From contig QOQV01000012.1 of the NCBI GenBank assembly GCA_003327435.1, positions 1-64,000 on the forward strand: DNA of 64,000 nucleotides, read 5' to 3'. The translations under genes and the position numbers were made by a program. The notes below the pieces were generated by a model. That model was not told the DNA's origin, did no database searches, and saw nothing but the letters and a program-made list of their open reading frames with translations. Shown here in pieces: positions 1 to 8,890 of this stretch. Each line of letters opens with the position of its first letter. Position 1 is the stretch's first letter. This stretch comes from Ignavibacteriota bacterium (GTDB taxonomy: Bacteria > Bacteroidota > Ignavibacteria > UBA10030 > BY39).

Positions 1-18
1 ATTATTTGTATTGTTACT

Positions 19-750
19 GTCATCCTGATCCGCCTCTGGCGGACCTGTCCGTCTCTGACGGAGAAGGATCTGACCACATGGTTACTGTCATCCTGAACGC
101 AGTGAAGGATCTGATTATAAACCACGAACGAAGCGAAGCATCTGACAATATTCAGTCAGATTCTTCACTCGTCCGTTTACCAACGGACTCGCTCAGAATG
201 ACAAAGCCGAATTGTCATCCTGAACGAAGTGAAGGATCTGACTATAAATCACGAGCGAAGCGAAGCATCTGACAATATTCAGTCAGATTCTTCGTTCGTC
301 CGTTTACCAACGGACTCACTCAGAATGACAAAGCCGAATTGTCATCCTGATCCGTCTCTGGCGGACCTGTCCGCCTCTGGCGGAGAAGGCTCTGACAACA
401 CGGTTACTGTCATCCTGAACGAAGTGAAGGATCTGACTATAAATCACGAGCGAAGCGAAGCATCTGACAATATTCAGTCAGATTCTTCGTTCGTCCGTTT
501 ACCAACGGACTCACTCAGAATGACAAAGCCGAATTGTCATCCTGAACGCAGTGAAGGATCTGATTATAAACCACGAGCGAAGCGAAACATCTGACAGAGC
601 TTCGGTCAGATTCTTCACTCGTCCGTCTACCGACGGACTCGTTCAGGGAGAAGTCTGTAGTTGTCATGCTGAGCGTTAGCGAAGCATCTGACAATATTCA
701 GTCAGATTCTTCGTTCGTCCGTTTACCGACGGACTCGTTCAGAATGACAA
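19..750. repeat. Array of nested palindromic repeats
   Basis: This stretch contains no credible gene. Units begin with TGTCATCCTGA at 19, 86, 213, 340, 409 and 535, and with a diverged copy at 662. Their lengths run short (67), long (127), long (127), short (69), long (126), long (127), then a partial unit, so 19-339 and 340-661 form a duplicated block of about 321 bp. The start of a long unit pairs with its end (TCAGAATGACA). Inside lie smaller hairpins: ATCTGAC/GTCAGAT, GTCCGT/ACGGAC, and TCCGCC/GGCGGA in the short units. Short open frames across it translate repetitive peptides such as HPERSEGSD and are almost certainly not genes. Its role is unknown; a mobile hairpin repeat or a transcript-end structure downstream of the carboxykinase gene are both possible. 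Confidence 0.9.
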
Positions 751-761
751 TTATTCTTTCC

Positions 762-2594
762 TTACCTCCATCTCCAGCTACCTGGTTTACGCGGACGGGT
801 AAATTGCTCTTCTGATTCAACAACTACTTCTCTCTCACCATATGCAGACGGTACATAAACATATTTCTTTCCATAAGTTCTCTCAATAGCAAAAGCTTTC
901 TCTGCAGCGTTTATAATCTCCTGCTTCAATCCCTCAGATGCAATTTCCTCAGTCCATTTCCTTCTTCCATCTACTAAATCCCTTATATAATTTCCTATTT
1001 GCTCTTCATTATAAAATTTATAAACATCCCACTCACTCAATGTCTTACCTTCACAACTCACAATGGATTTTGTGCCTAATATACCTAACTCATATTTATT
1101 TGTTCCTCTTAAATCCCCTCTCTGTATTGCAGCCATTAATTCAAGTGGGACCCTATTAGTTTTTCTAACAAGTGTTTTTTTAATCTTTCCACCTTCTTCT
1201 TTTACATCGATAATTTCCCCCATACCACCAGTATTATACATCATAAATTTCACTTTATTGGGATACTTGCTTGTTAATTCCATAACAATATCATAAAATC
1301 TGTTTACTTTTCTTGCTCTTGAACCAATAATAAAGTCGTCAGTTCCAACAATTCTCACAGATTCGCCTGCCTTTGCTGGGTTGGTTGCAAAGCTATGTGT
1401 CGACTCGCCCCAGAGATATGCTAATACCCCCTGTTCTGCTGTTAATTCCTGTGCAAATGGCATTATTGTATTCCGTCGGGTGATAAATGCAAATATAAGT
1501 CCATCAAGTTCATCGAGTGAAGGTAGATTTATTGATTTGGAACTTATACCAATTAATTTTCCGTCTCTTTTTACACGAAGTTTATCTCTGAATACAATAG
1601 CTCGACCGTTAGCACAAAGCGACTCGTCTAAGAATTGAATTTCGCCATCATAATTAATCATCACATTTTCAAGCAAAGCAGTTTTATCGGTGAGAGCATA
1701 ATACATTGCTTCTTGCTGTTCAGGAACTATATCTGTTTTCACATAAAATCCATTTTCTGTGCCAAGAGCTGAACCATCTTTTCTTAAAAACACTATGTCG
1801 TCCTGTGCGACTTCTGTTTTTTCTCCTCTGGTGTGATCAAGTCCCAACTGATGACACGACCAGGTTGATTTTCCGGTAGCGGTCATTCCGAAAAGAAAAA
1901 TTCCGTATCTTTTTAGTTTACCAGTTTTTGCATCCATAGCTGTTACGAGTTTTGTGCCGGCGTGTAAACCCAACATTCCCTGTTCATCTGCTAAGAACAT
2001 CGCCTGTCTTAAAAATCCTTTTTTATCCTCGCCCATATAGTCGGTTCCAAGTGCAATGTTCAGGTTGTATTCTGGAAATGTAAGTATTTGTTGCCGCATT
2101 TGATGTTCTTCAGGAATGTGTATCATTATCAAATTCGGTCCCGGTCGCGAGGTTGGTTTTAATAATGTATTCCCCCACATATATCCTATTCTGTAATTCT
2201 TTGGATCAGCTGTGCAAACATAGAGCTCGCAGATTGGATTGAAAATATCATTATCCCCCATCTGCCTGCGGATGTGATAAAAGGGAAGAGTTTTCATATA
2301 ATGCAAAATTTTCTCAAGTTGGTCGGGAACTCGTTCGATTAGTTGCTTCTGATTTTCATCTGGATTTGGAAGTTGTACATATTCGCTACCTAAATAAACC
2401 GTTTTTGCAGCAAGTCGGTTTGATACAAAGGATCTCCAACCGTATGAACCATATTTTGTTTTTGTGCCAAATTCTCTTGCTCTTGGTTCCAACCAGTCGA
2501 GATCAACATTTTTTATATTGGGACCTTTAAGCAAAGGGATTAATTGCTCATAAAATTTTTTGTATAGTTCGGTATTGTATATAGGTTTTGCCAT
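762..2594 (-). CDS. pckA: Phosphoenolpyruvate carboxykinase (ATP-type, divergent)
   Basis: The 610-residue protein resembles ATP-dependent PEP carboxykinase, which interconverts oxaloacetate plus ATP with PEP, CO2 and ADP at the entry to gluconeogenesis. Visible motifs are GTDYMGEDKKG (183-193, the metal/substrate segment with the usual Tyr and Lys), His211, the P-loop GMTATGKST (236-244), an Asp-Asp pair at 265-266 and the ENGFYVKTD segment (about 280-288). It is longer than the usual 530-540 residues, and its motifs differ from the E. coli enzyme (LHAGT where that enzyme has HCSAN), so cofactor preference is inferred. It lies 23 bp downstream of an aminotransferase/P-loop fusion on the same strand, suggesting coupling of aspartate/oxaloacetate metabolism with PEP formation. 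The palindrome array follows its stop codon. Confidence 0.8.
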   Translation of the reverse strand: MAKPIYNTELYKKFYEQLIPLLKGPNIKNVDLDWLEPRAREFGTKTKYGSYGWRSFVSNRLAAKTVYLGSEYVQLPNPDENQKQLIERVPDQLEKILHYMKTLPFYHIRRQMGDNDIFNPICELYVCTADPKNYRIGYMWGNTLLKPTSRPGPNLIMIHIPEEHQMRQQILTFPEYNLNIALGTDYMGEDKKGFLRQAMFLADEQGMLGLHAGTKLVTAMDAKTGKLKRYGIFLFGMTATGKSTWSCHQLGLDHTRGEKTEVAQDDIVFLRKDGSALGTENGFYVKTDIVPEQQEAMYYALTDKTALLENVMINYDGEIQFLDESLCANGRAIVFRDKLRVKRDGKLIGISSKSINLPSLDELDGLIFAFITRRNTIMPFAQELTAEQGVLAYLWGESTHSFATNPAKAGESVRIVGTDDFIIGSRARKVNRFYDIVMELTSKYPNKVKFMMYNTGGMGEIIDVKEEGGKIKKTLVRKTNRVPLELMAAIQRGDLRGTNKYELGILGTKSIVSCEGKTLSEWDVYKFYNEEQIGNYIRDLVDGRRKWTEEIASEGLKQEIINAAEKAFAIERTYGKKYVYVPSAYGEREVVVESEEQFTRPRKPGSWRWR

Positions 2595-2617
2595 TTTTAT
2601 CTCAACTTAGTTTTTAT

Positions 2618-4963
2618 CTATCTTATGATTTCATAAATATACTTTTCCGTTTCACCAACAGATAGAGCACCTGAATTCAAACTGTAGCATACTGCTGATT
2701 TAAATAGCTTCTTGAAGAATTTTTTCTGTAATTCGATTCTATCTGTGTCTGTGTTTAAAAGATATGGATTATAAAAAGGTTGATTGTGTAGTGGGGAATA
2801 TTCACTCGATATACCGGAAGTTTGTCCGCTTTCAAGTATTCTAATTGCTTCTTCTGGTTCAAGTTTTATAAATGCTGAGGATAATGGATCATTTTTTAAT
2901 ATGAATACATATCGTATATCAATCCTCTTTATATGTTTCTTCATACCACCAATCCAGTAAGGATCCAGCATTGCAAATGAATTTTTTGAAGCTTTAAAAC
3001 AGTAAGGTGAACCTCTATCGAGGCGGCATTCTCCTTCTCTTAAACAATCTAAATTTGTACAATCCTCTTTTTTAGTAACTACATTTTCACATTTTGATTT
3101 GTCGAATAACTTTGGAAGTAAATCGAATAATTCAGCTGTGTTTGTGGGGATGTAAATCTTTCGTTCTGGATTGTCGGCAGCTGCGAATCCACCACCATAT
3201 CTGACGAAGGAGAAATCAAGTGAGTGAAGGAAAACATTTGGTTTCTTTAGAAGATTGAAAAAATTTTCCGTTTTTTTTGTACCCTTTGGACCGATCAAGA
3301 GAATTCCGTTGCCATCAATTTCGAGTGTCATACCTCGAATTGCATGCGTATCGGTTAACCTTTCCACAACATCAGTAACAAGACCTAAAGCAAGTGAGCG
3401 GAGCGTGCTGTAGTTATCTGAGTTAAAGATAATACCGGTTTTTGTTTCGGAGTTATAGAAAGCGTGCGCTTCGCGAGCAGTTACTCCATCAACTGCGTAT
3501 ATTATACCGTGTGGTTCAATGTCAGCTTCCAGTTGGGCTGGGTACCAGTTTTCAATCCAGAATTCATTCAGGTGATCCACATTTGTGCGAAGCTGCACCA
3601 CCACACCGTTGATATTAGCATTCCACTCGTAATAGTTTTCATATTTCAGATGAGCTTCGGCTTCTGCTACAAGAGCGTCTCGCATTTCAGCATTTATGTT
3701 CGCATCAATAGAAATTTGCTTCTTGACTTTTGTACTTGTGTTCTTGAGGGAGATGTATTTGACTTTCTTTGGAGTTTTAAGTTTTGAGAAAGCTTCAACA
3801 ATTCGATTCATTCCTTTCTCTAAATTTTCCATTGAAGTAGCGTATGAAATTCGAATGAATTGGTCGCTGCCAAAAGCATCACCCGGAACAACTGCTACGT
3901 TTGCATATTTCAGTAAATAATAAGCCATTCCGTATGAGTTTCTTATAACTGTACCTTCGTATTCCTTATTGTAATAAGAGGAAACATTTGGGAAAACATA
4001 AAATGCACCGTCTGGTTTAGCACAGGATAAATTTGGAATTGTTTGTAGTTTATTCAGTACATAGTTTCTTCGTTTTTGGAATTCTGCCAGCATTCTTGAT
4101 ACTTCATGCTGAGGTCCTGCAAATGCTTCTAAGCTTGCGTATTGCGAAACCGAAGATGCATTGGATGTGCTGTGACTTTGTATCCTGCTCATCGCATCGA
4201 TGATTTCTGCTGGTCCAGCAGCATATCCAATCCTCCAGCCAGTCATTGAATATGATTTTGAAACTCCGTTTATGATAACTGTGCGTTTCTTAATCTCATC
4301 ACCAAGAGAAGCAAAACTAACAAATTTGAAATTATCGTATACTAACTTTTCATAAATTTCATCTGCGATTACAATTATATTTTCATCGATGATTATATGT
4401 GCTAATTCTTCAAGTTCAGATTTGCTGTAAACAGCTCCTGTTGGATTTGATGGGTTGTTCAATATAATGGCTTTTGTGCTGGCAGAAATTGATTCCTTCA
4501 GTTGTTTGGCTGTTAATTTGAATCCGTTTTCTTCCTTTGTGTGAACTATTACAGGTTTTCCTCTTGCTAAAAATACCATCTCTGGATATGAAACCCAGTA
4601 TGGTGCAGGTATTATTACCTCCTCACCGTCATTGATTATTGCCATCATTAGGTTGTAAAGTGAGTGTTTTGCACCGTTAGAAATTATAATTTGTGATGGT
4701 TTATAATCGAGATTATGGTCTTCTTTTAATCTCTGTGCTATGACTTTTCTGAGTTCTAAAATACCTTCGTTAGCAGTGTATTTTGTCTGGTTGGAGTCGA
4801 TGGCTTTTTTAGCTGCTTCTTTAACATTTTCTGGAGTGGGAAAATCTGGTTCACCTACACTGAGGTCAATAACATCTATTCCCTCAGCCTTCATTGCACG
4901 AGCTTTTGTGTTTATTCTTAATGTAGCCGATATTCCAATCTGATTTGCTCTTTCAGAAATCAC
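2618..4963 (-). CDS. Aspartate aminotransferase fused to a HprK/PEPCK-like P-loop domain
   Basis: Residues 1-395 are a class I PLP aminotransferase of the aspartate type. Asn173, Asp201, Tyr204, the PLP lysine Lys236 (SKSYSMTGWR), Arg244 and the carboxylate-binding Arg371 are all present, so this half looks active. Such enzymes convert aspartate and 2-oxoglutarate to oxaloacetate and glutamate. Residues about 415-781 form a second domain containing GPKGTKKT (558-565). This resembles a P-loop, but the Gly before the Lys is replaced by Lys. A cysteine cluster (C625, C635, C640, C646, C655) may bind metal. The fold assignment of the second half to the HPr kinase/PEP carboxykinase group is tentative. 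One uninterrupted frame spans both halves, and the usual aminotransferase is only about 400 residues, so this is a genuine fusion in the sequence given. It sits immediately upstream of PEP carboxykinase. Confidence 0.8.
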   Translation of the reverse strand: MISERANQIGISATLRINTKARAMKAEGIDVIDLSVGEPDFPTPENVKEAAKKAIDSNQTKYTANEGILELRKVIAQRLKEDHNLDYKPSQIIISNGAKHSLYNLMMAIINDGEEVIIPAPYWVSYPEMVFLARGKPVIVHTKEENGFKLTAKQLKESISASTKAIILNNPSNPTGAVYSKSELEELAHIIIDENIIVIADEIYEKLVYDNFKFVSFASLGDEIKKRTVIINGVSKSYSMTGWRIGYAAGPAEIIDAMSRIQSHSTSNASSVSQYASLEAFAGPQHEVSRMLAEFQKRRNYVLNKLQTIPNLSCAKPDGAFYVFPNVSSYYNKEYEGTVIRNSYGMAYYLLKYANVAVVPGDAFGSDQFIRISYATSMENLEKGMNRIVEAFSKLKTPKKVKYISLKNTSTKVKKQISIDANINAEMRDALVAEAEAHLKYENYYEWNANINGVVVQLRTNVDHLNEFWIENWYPAQLEADIEPHGIIYAVDGVTAREAHAFYNSETKTGIIFNSDNYSTLRSLALGLVTDVVERLTDTHAIRGMTLEIDGNGILLIGPKGTKKTENFFNLLKKPNVFLHSLDFSFVRYGGGFAAADNPERKIYIPTNTAELFDLLPKLFDKSKCENVVTKKEDCTNLDCLREGECRLDRGSPYCFKASKNSFAMLDPYWIGGMKKHIKRIDIRYVFILKNDPLSSAFIKLEPEEAIRILESGQTSGISSEYSPLHNQPFYNPYLLNTDTDRIELQKKFFKKLFKSAVCYSLNSGALSVGETEKYIYEIIR

Positions 4964-4981
4964 ATCTTCCTCTTTGTTTGA

Positions 4982-6370
4982 TTATTTTTTATCACTTGAT
5001 AGTTTTTCTTTTAAATATTTTTTTAAGTCAATTCCTGTTAATGATTCAACGACTTCAGGAATTTGTGCTAACACCTGGGCAACCTGACCTGTAATTTTTG
5101 ATGTCCCTAAATTTCCATCGCTACCTATCATTACAATCTTATCGACTTTTGAGAGAGGTTCTGAGATTGATTTTGCGAGTTCAGGCATTATATCGATTAG
5201 CATCTGGTAAATTGCATTTTGGTTATAATGAGCATATGCTTTGGCTTTTTCAAGCATTGCCTGTGCCTCTGCCTGTCCAAGTTTTCGAATCCTTTCGGCT
5301 TCAACATCACTTTCAATTTTCTTTGCTTCGGCTTTGCCTTCTGCTTCTTTGGATATTTTGTAACTTTCAGCTTCTGCTTCAACCTGTACCTGATATTTCC
5401 GTGCATCTGCAGGTTTTAGTATATTTGCTTCTAATTCCTTTTGCTTCCTTTCAATTTCAAGAGCTTCAAGTTTTATAGCGTTTTCTTTTTCAATCATTTT
5501 TACAAGATGTTCAGCTTTCTTCAATTCCTGAGCAATCATATGTCGCTCAAGTTCGTAAGCCATATCTGCGTGAGCTTTGCGCTTGTTAACTTCAACCTGT
5601 GAATTAGCTTTTTTGGTTTCGTTCTCCCACATAGCACCTGCAATTTCGGCTTCAGCTTTGAGGCGTGCAATTTCTGCTTCTTTCTTTGCACGGGATGCTT
5701 CGATTGCTGCTTCTTTATCAGCTTCAGCTTGTGCGACGGCTGCATCTCTTTTCACTGCTGCGATTCTTGGTCGGCTAAGTGCATCTAAATAACCCTGAGT
5801 ATCGCTGATGTCTTTAAGCGTAAACGACACCATTACCAATCCCATATCGGCAAAGTCCTTCTCAACTGATTTAAAGACTTTTTCAGCAAACTCCAATCTA
5901 CCTTTATAAATTTGTTCTACAGTCATCGTGCCGATTACAGCTCTCATTTTACCTTCAAGTACATTCGATGCAACTTCTTTTATTCCATCGGTGCCACGAC
6001 CCAGGAATTGTTCAATTGCAAGCGTGAGTGGATAATCGTTTGTATCAATTCGGACTTGAGCCGTTGCCTCTGCAAGTATTGGAACACCTTCACCTGTCAG
6101 CACTTCAGGTGTTTTGATGTTTACAGTTATTACCTCCAGCGGCATTGTTTCGGCTTTCTCAGTAAATGGTTTAATGAAAGAGCCACCGCCAATACGGAAT
6201 CTGTAGCCAATCTGCTTTTTTGTTCCATCTGGTGCCTGGACGGTATATTTTTTTCGTCCCGATATTACCAAAACTTGATTAGGGGCTACTCTCTTGTACT
6301 GGTTTGCGAAAATTATTGCAAACACTATTAGCAGAATAATTAAAACAGTTAAAGCTATAATAATAGTCAT
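4982..6370 (-). CDS. Flotillin-like SPFH-domain membrane protein
   Basis: The 462-residue protein has an N-terminal membrane helix (about 3-25), an SPFH/prohibitin-homology domain (about 30-200), then a long Ala/Glu/Lys-rich coiled coil (about 200-380) and a flotillin-type C-terminus. Flotillins scaffold ordered membrane microdomains. I chose the ATG at 6370 because GGAGGA lies 4-5 bases before it; a TTG at 6382 is in frame but overlaps that ribosome-binding site. No NfeD gene, the common partner, is adjacent. The next gene downstream is the aminotransferase fusion, 18 bp away. The family assignment is strong; the cellular role here is inferred. Confidence 0.88.
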   Translation of the reverse strand: MTIIIALTVLIILLIVFAIIFANQYKRVAPNQVLVISGRKKYTVQAPDGTKKQIGYRFRIGGGSFIKPFTEKAETMPLEVITVNIKTPEVLTGEGVPILAEATAQVRIDTNDYPLTLAIEQFLGRGTDGIKEVASNVLEGKMRAVIGTMTVEQIYKGRLEFAEKVFKSVEKDFADMGLVMVSFTLKDISDTQGYLDALSRPRIAAVKRDAAVAQAEADKEAAIEASRAKKEAEIARLKAEAEIAGAMWENETKKANSQVEVNKRKAHADMAYELERHMIAQELKKAEHLVKMIEKENAIKLEALEIERKQKELEANILKPADARKYQVQVEAEAESYKISKEAEGKAEAKKIESDVEAERIRKLGQAEAQAMLEKAKAYAHYNQNAIYQMLIDIMPELAKSISEPLSKVDKIVMIGSDGNLGTSKITGQVAQVLAQIPEVVESLTGIDLKKYLKEKLSSDKK

Positions 6371-6472
6371 TTTATCCTCCAAATATTTTCAAAAGTTAAA
6401 GGTTTATTAGGAAAGAACAGATTCATTAATAATTTAACTCAAATCTAATGATTTTTAGGAGATTTTCAAAAA

Positions 6473-6985
6473 TTAGTAATCCTTGTTCAGTTTTATTTTC
6501 TCGATTTGTTTAACTTTTTCTTTCAGTTTTTTCTCTACATAAGATGGGACGAAATTTGATATGTCGCCACCTAACATAGCAATTTCTCGCACAATTGAGG
6601 AGGTGAGATATGTATGATTTTCGTGGGGCATTAAAAATACAGTTGTAATATTTTCTGCCAATTTTCTGTTCATTAATGCCATCTGAAACTCATATTCGAA
6701 ATCTGTCATTGCTCTTAATCCTCGAACCAGCGCTTTCGCTTTTTTCCGCTTTGCGTATTCTACAAGTAAACCTTCAAAACAATCCACTTCAACTTTTTTA
6801 CCAAACTTCTTTACAGTTTTTTTAACCATATCCAATCGTTCTGCTTCTGTAAAGAGTGGTTCTTTAGCTGAATTGAGGGCAACGGTTACAATTACCTTAT
6901 CAAATATTTCAACTGCTCTCTCAATTATATCAATATGTCCGTATGTAATCGGATCAAATGTACCAGGATAGATTGCAATTTTCAT
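6473..6985 (-). CDS. coaD: Pantetheine-phosphate adenylyltransferase
   Basis: CoaD transfers AMP from ATP to 4'-phosphopantetheine, the penultimate step of coenzyme A synthesis, in the cytoplasm. The N-terminus YPGTFDPITYGHIDII carries the TxGH nucleotidyltransferase signature, and the SSIVRE segment near residue 130 is the second conserved motif. At 170 residues the length is normal. It overlaps rsmD by 4 bp, a pairing common in bacteria, so the two are probably translated together. Confidence 0.96.
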   Translation of the reverse strand: MKIAIYPGTFDPITYGHIDIIERAVEIFDKVIVTVALNSAKEPLFTEAERLDMVKKTVKKFGKKVEVDCFEGLLVEYAKRKKAKALVRGLRAMTDFEYEFQMALMNRKLAENITTVFLMPHENHTYLTSSIVREIAMLGGDISNFVPSYVEKKLKEKVKQIEKIKLNKDY

Positions 6986-7542
6986 TTTAATTCCTTTTTA
7001 TGATGTTGAAAAAATGTGACTATTGTGTTTCCAAATTCTTTTTGAACCGCGATTTTGTATAAATTTGTAGGTTCAAAAGTTGTTTTTCTTGAATGTTCTA
7101 TTATGAGATAACCTTTTGGTTCAAGTATGTTGTTAAAAAAAATTTTTGTTGGGATTTCTTGAAGATGTGTATACTCGTAAGGCGGATCCGCAAAGATTAA
7201 GTCAAATTTTTCCGATGTATGCTCAATAAATTTTATTGCATCAGTACAGATAATTTCACTGGATTGTTCAATCTCTAAAATTTTGATGTTTTCTTTTATC
7301 AACTTACAAACTTTTGGTGAGTTGTCTACAAATATTACTTTTAATGCAGCTCGACTGATTGCCTCAATACCCAAACTTCCAGTACCTGCAAAAAGATCTA
7401 AAACTTTGACTCCTTCTAAATCCAGGCGAGTTTGTAATACATTAAAAATTGTTTCTTTTACTCGATCCGTTGCAGGTCTGATATTTAGCTTATGTGCTGA
7501 TTTTAGTTGCCTGTTCTTTAAGTATCCTGATATTACCCGCAT
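6982..7542 (-). CDS. rsmD: 16S rRNA (guanine966-N2)-methyltransferase
   Basis: RsmD methylates G966 of 16S rRNA using S-adenosylmethionine during small-subunit assembly. The SAM-binding motif LDLFAGTGSLGIEAISR and the catalytic DPPY tetrad (about residues 119-122) are present, and 186 residues is typical. The gene overlaps coaD downstream by 4 bp and follows the PilM-like gene with 1 bp between them, so it belongs to the same transcription unit. Confidence 0.94.
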   Translation of the reverse strand: MRVISGYLKNRQLKSAHKLNIRPATDRVKETIFNVLQTRLDLEGVKVLDLFAGTGSLGIEAISRAALKVIFVDNSPKVCKLIKENIKILEIEQSSEIICTDAIKFIEHTSEKFDLIFADPPYEYTHLQEIPTKIFFNNILEPKGYLIIEHSRKTTFEPTNLYKIAVQKEFGNTIVTFFQHHKKELK

Positions 7543-7543
7543 C

Positions 7544-8416
7544 CTAAATGTTCCTCAAAGCAATACCAATAGTGGGAATAAAATTTTGTAGATTTGAAGT
7601 AAAGCTATTAAAATTCTTTATATTGTTTACATCTATTCTTAAAAAAGGATTTAATATTGTAAAGTGTGGTGAAATATCTGTTCGTAGTTTAACTAAAGTT
7701 TCAGTCGTGGCTTTTGCACCATATATAAATATTCGTTCCGATTTTTCTTTTGTGAAATTATATTTTATAAACTGAACTATACCATCTATTTCTGTTTCTA
7801 TACGACTTTGATAATCGGTAAGTTTGCCAGATGAGTATCTACTACATTCGATGTAAGAGTTATTTAATGCAACAAGTAAAACATCCTGGGATTTGGTCTC
7901 AGGATGATTATAAAAGAGTAAGTCGCCACTTGCAAAGTGAGTTGCATCTATATAATCTAAACTATAATTTTTAGCGGTGACTTTGTCATTAATTTCGTAC
8001 ACATAAGAACGTTTAATTGAAACTGAAAGAATTTCTTTTTTTTGTTTATCAGGTGTGGCTCTCAATACATGTGTATCGCTTAAATATTCCTTGGCATGAT
8101 AACCTAAAATATGTTGGGATAGCTCCCAATTCATATGTTCGTTTTCTTTTTCTTTGGTTAATCCTGTATCCATTGGAAATGTATGGATGAAAAGAATTTT
8201 TCTATCGAGAACTATGGATATGTTTTTTGGCTTGCCAGGTATTGAATCACTTTTATTAACAAAAAATTTTAAAAACCATAAGTCACTCTTATCAAGCTCA
8301 TCTCTGTAAAACTCGTCCATAAATAAAGCTTCTATTTTGGCATCAACTTTTTTTAATACAATAAAATGTGCAATATTGTCAGTAACGCTTAAGGCTGCAT
8401 ATGTTTGATGTGCCAT
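7544..8416 (-). CDS. PilM-like actin-fold protein (tentative)
   Basis: I do not recognise this 290-residue protein with certainty. It has no signal peptide or membrane helix. The spaced beta-strand pattern, the YGAKATTETL segment near residue 228 and the closing PTIGIALR resemble the actin/ASKHA-fold PilM proteins of type IV pilus systems, which typically end with a similar GLALR element. Its position directly after comEA supports a competence or pilus link, but no pilN, pilO or pilQ is nearby. A degenerate PilM homologue is the best guess; an unrelated lineage-specific protein remains possible. Confidence 0.5.
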   Translation of the reverse strand: MAHQTYAALSVTDNIAHFIVLKKVDAKIEALFMDEFYRDELDKSDLWFLKFFVNKSDSIPGKPKNISIVLDRKILFIHTFPMDTGLTKEKENEHMNWELSQHILGYHAKEYLSDTHVLRATPDKQKKEILSVSIKRSYVYEINDKVTAKNYSLDYIDATHFASGDLLFYNHPETKSQDVLLVALNNSYIECSRYSSGKLTDYQSRIETEIDGIVQFIKYNFTKEKSERIFIYGAKATTETLVKLRTDISPHFTILNPFLRIDVNNIKNFNSFTSNLQNFIPTIGIALRNI

Positions 8417-8431
8417 ATCCTGTCTCTCTAT

Positions 8432-8884
8432 TTATTCGATATAAATATATTGTTTAATTTTCTCAAGTTTCTTCTTACCGATTCCCTTTACCTTTAAAAG
8501 TTCATCAATGCTATCGAATTTTCCGTTTTCCTCTCTATATTTAATAATATTTCCAGCTAAAACTTCTCCAATACCTGGAAGTTTTACCAGGTCGCTTTTA
8601 GTTGCTTTATTAATATTGATGGATTTTTCTTTTAAAGACAAATTCTTTGGTTTTTCTACCTGTTTATCACTTGGTGTTGCGTTTAATGAAGTTTCTGTGT
8701 TTGATAAAGAAAAAAATATGCTATCACTTTTTGAATAATCAAGGGATAAATTTGAGTCTTGAGAATTGGATTTTATAAATTTAATGGTTACACCTATCAG
8801 AAATGTAAATACGAGGAAAAATAAAATTTTAATCTCATTCTGTGTTAAGTTAAGATTATATCTTATTTTTTCTACTAATTTCAT
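8432..8884 (-). CDS. comEA: ComEA-like helix-hairpin-helix DNA-binding protein
   Basis: The 150-residue protein has an N-terminal membrane helix (about 18-37), a low-complexity Ser/Asn/Lys linker, and a C-terminal pair of helix-hairpin-helix motifs (KLPGIGEVLAGNI and KVKGIGKKKLEKI) from about residue 85. ComEA binds incoming DNA on the outer face of the cytoplasmic membrane during natural transformation. The Ser/Thr-rich linker and single anchor fit that topology. It lies 6 bp downstream of dnaJ. dprA, another transformation gene, is at 38559 in this window. Confidence 0.85.
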   Translation of the reverse strand: MKLVEKIRYNLNLTQNEIKILFFLVFTFLIGVTIKFIKSNSQDSNLSLDYSKSDSIFFSLSNTETSLNATPSDKQVEKPKNLSLKEKSININKATKSDLVKLPGIGEVLAGNIIKYREENGKFDSIDELLKVKGIGKKKLEKIKQYIYIE

Positions 8885-8890
8885 TTCAGA

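Noticed and set aside
6-594. Two open frames of 88 and 121 codons in the left-edge repeats
   Set aside because: They translate only the repeat units and have no ribosome-binding site; such frames are a common false gene in this type of repeat.
5098-5792. Open frames opposite or beside the flotillin coiled coil
   Set aside because: They result from biased codon use in the Ala/Glu/Lys repeats and are shadows of the real gene.
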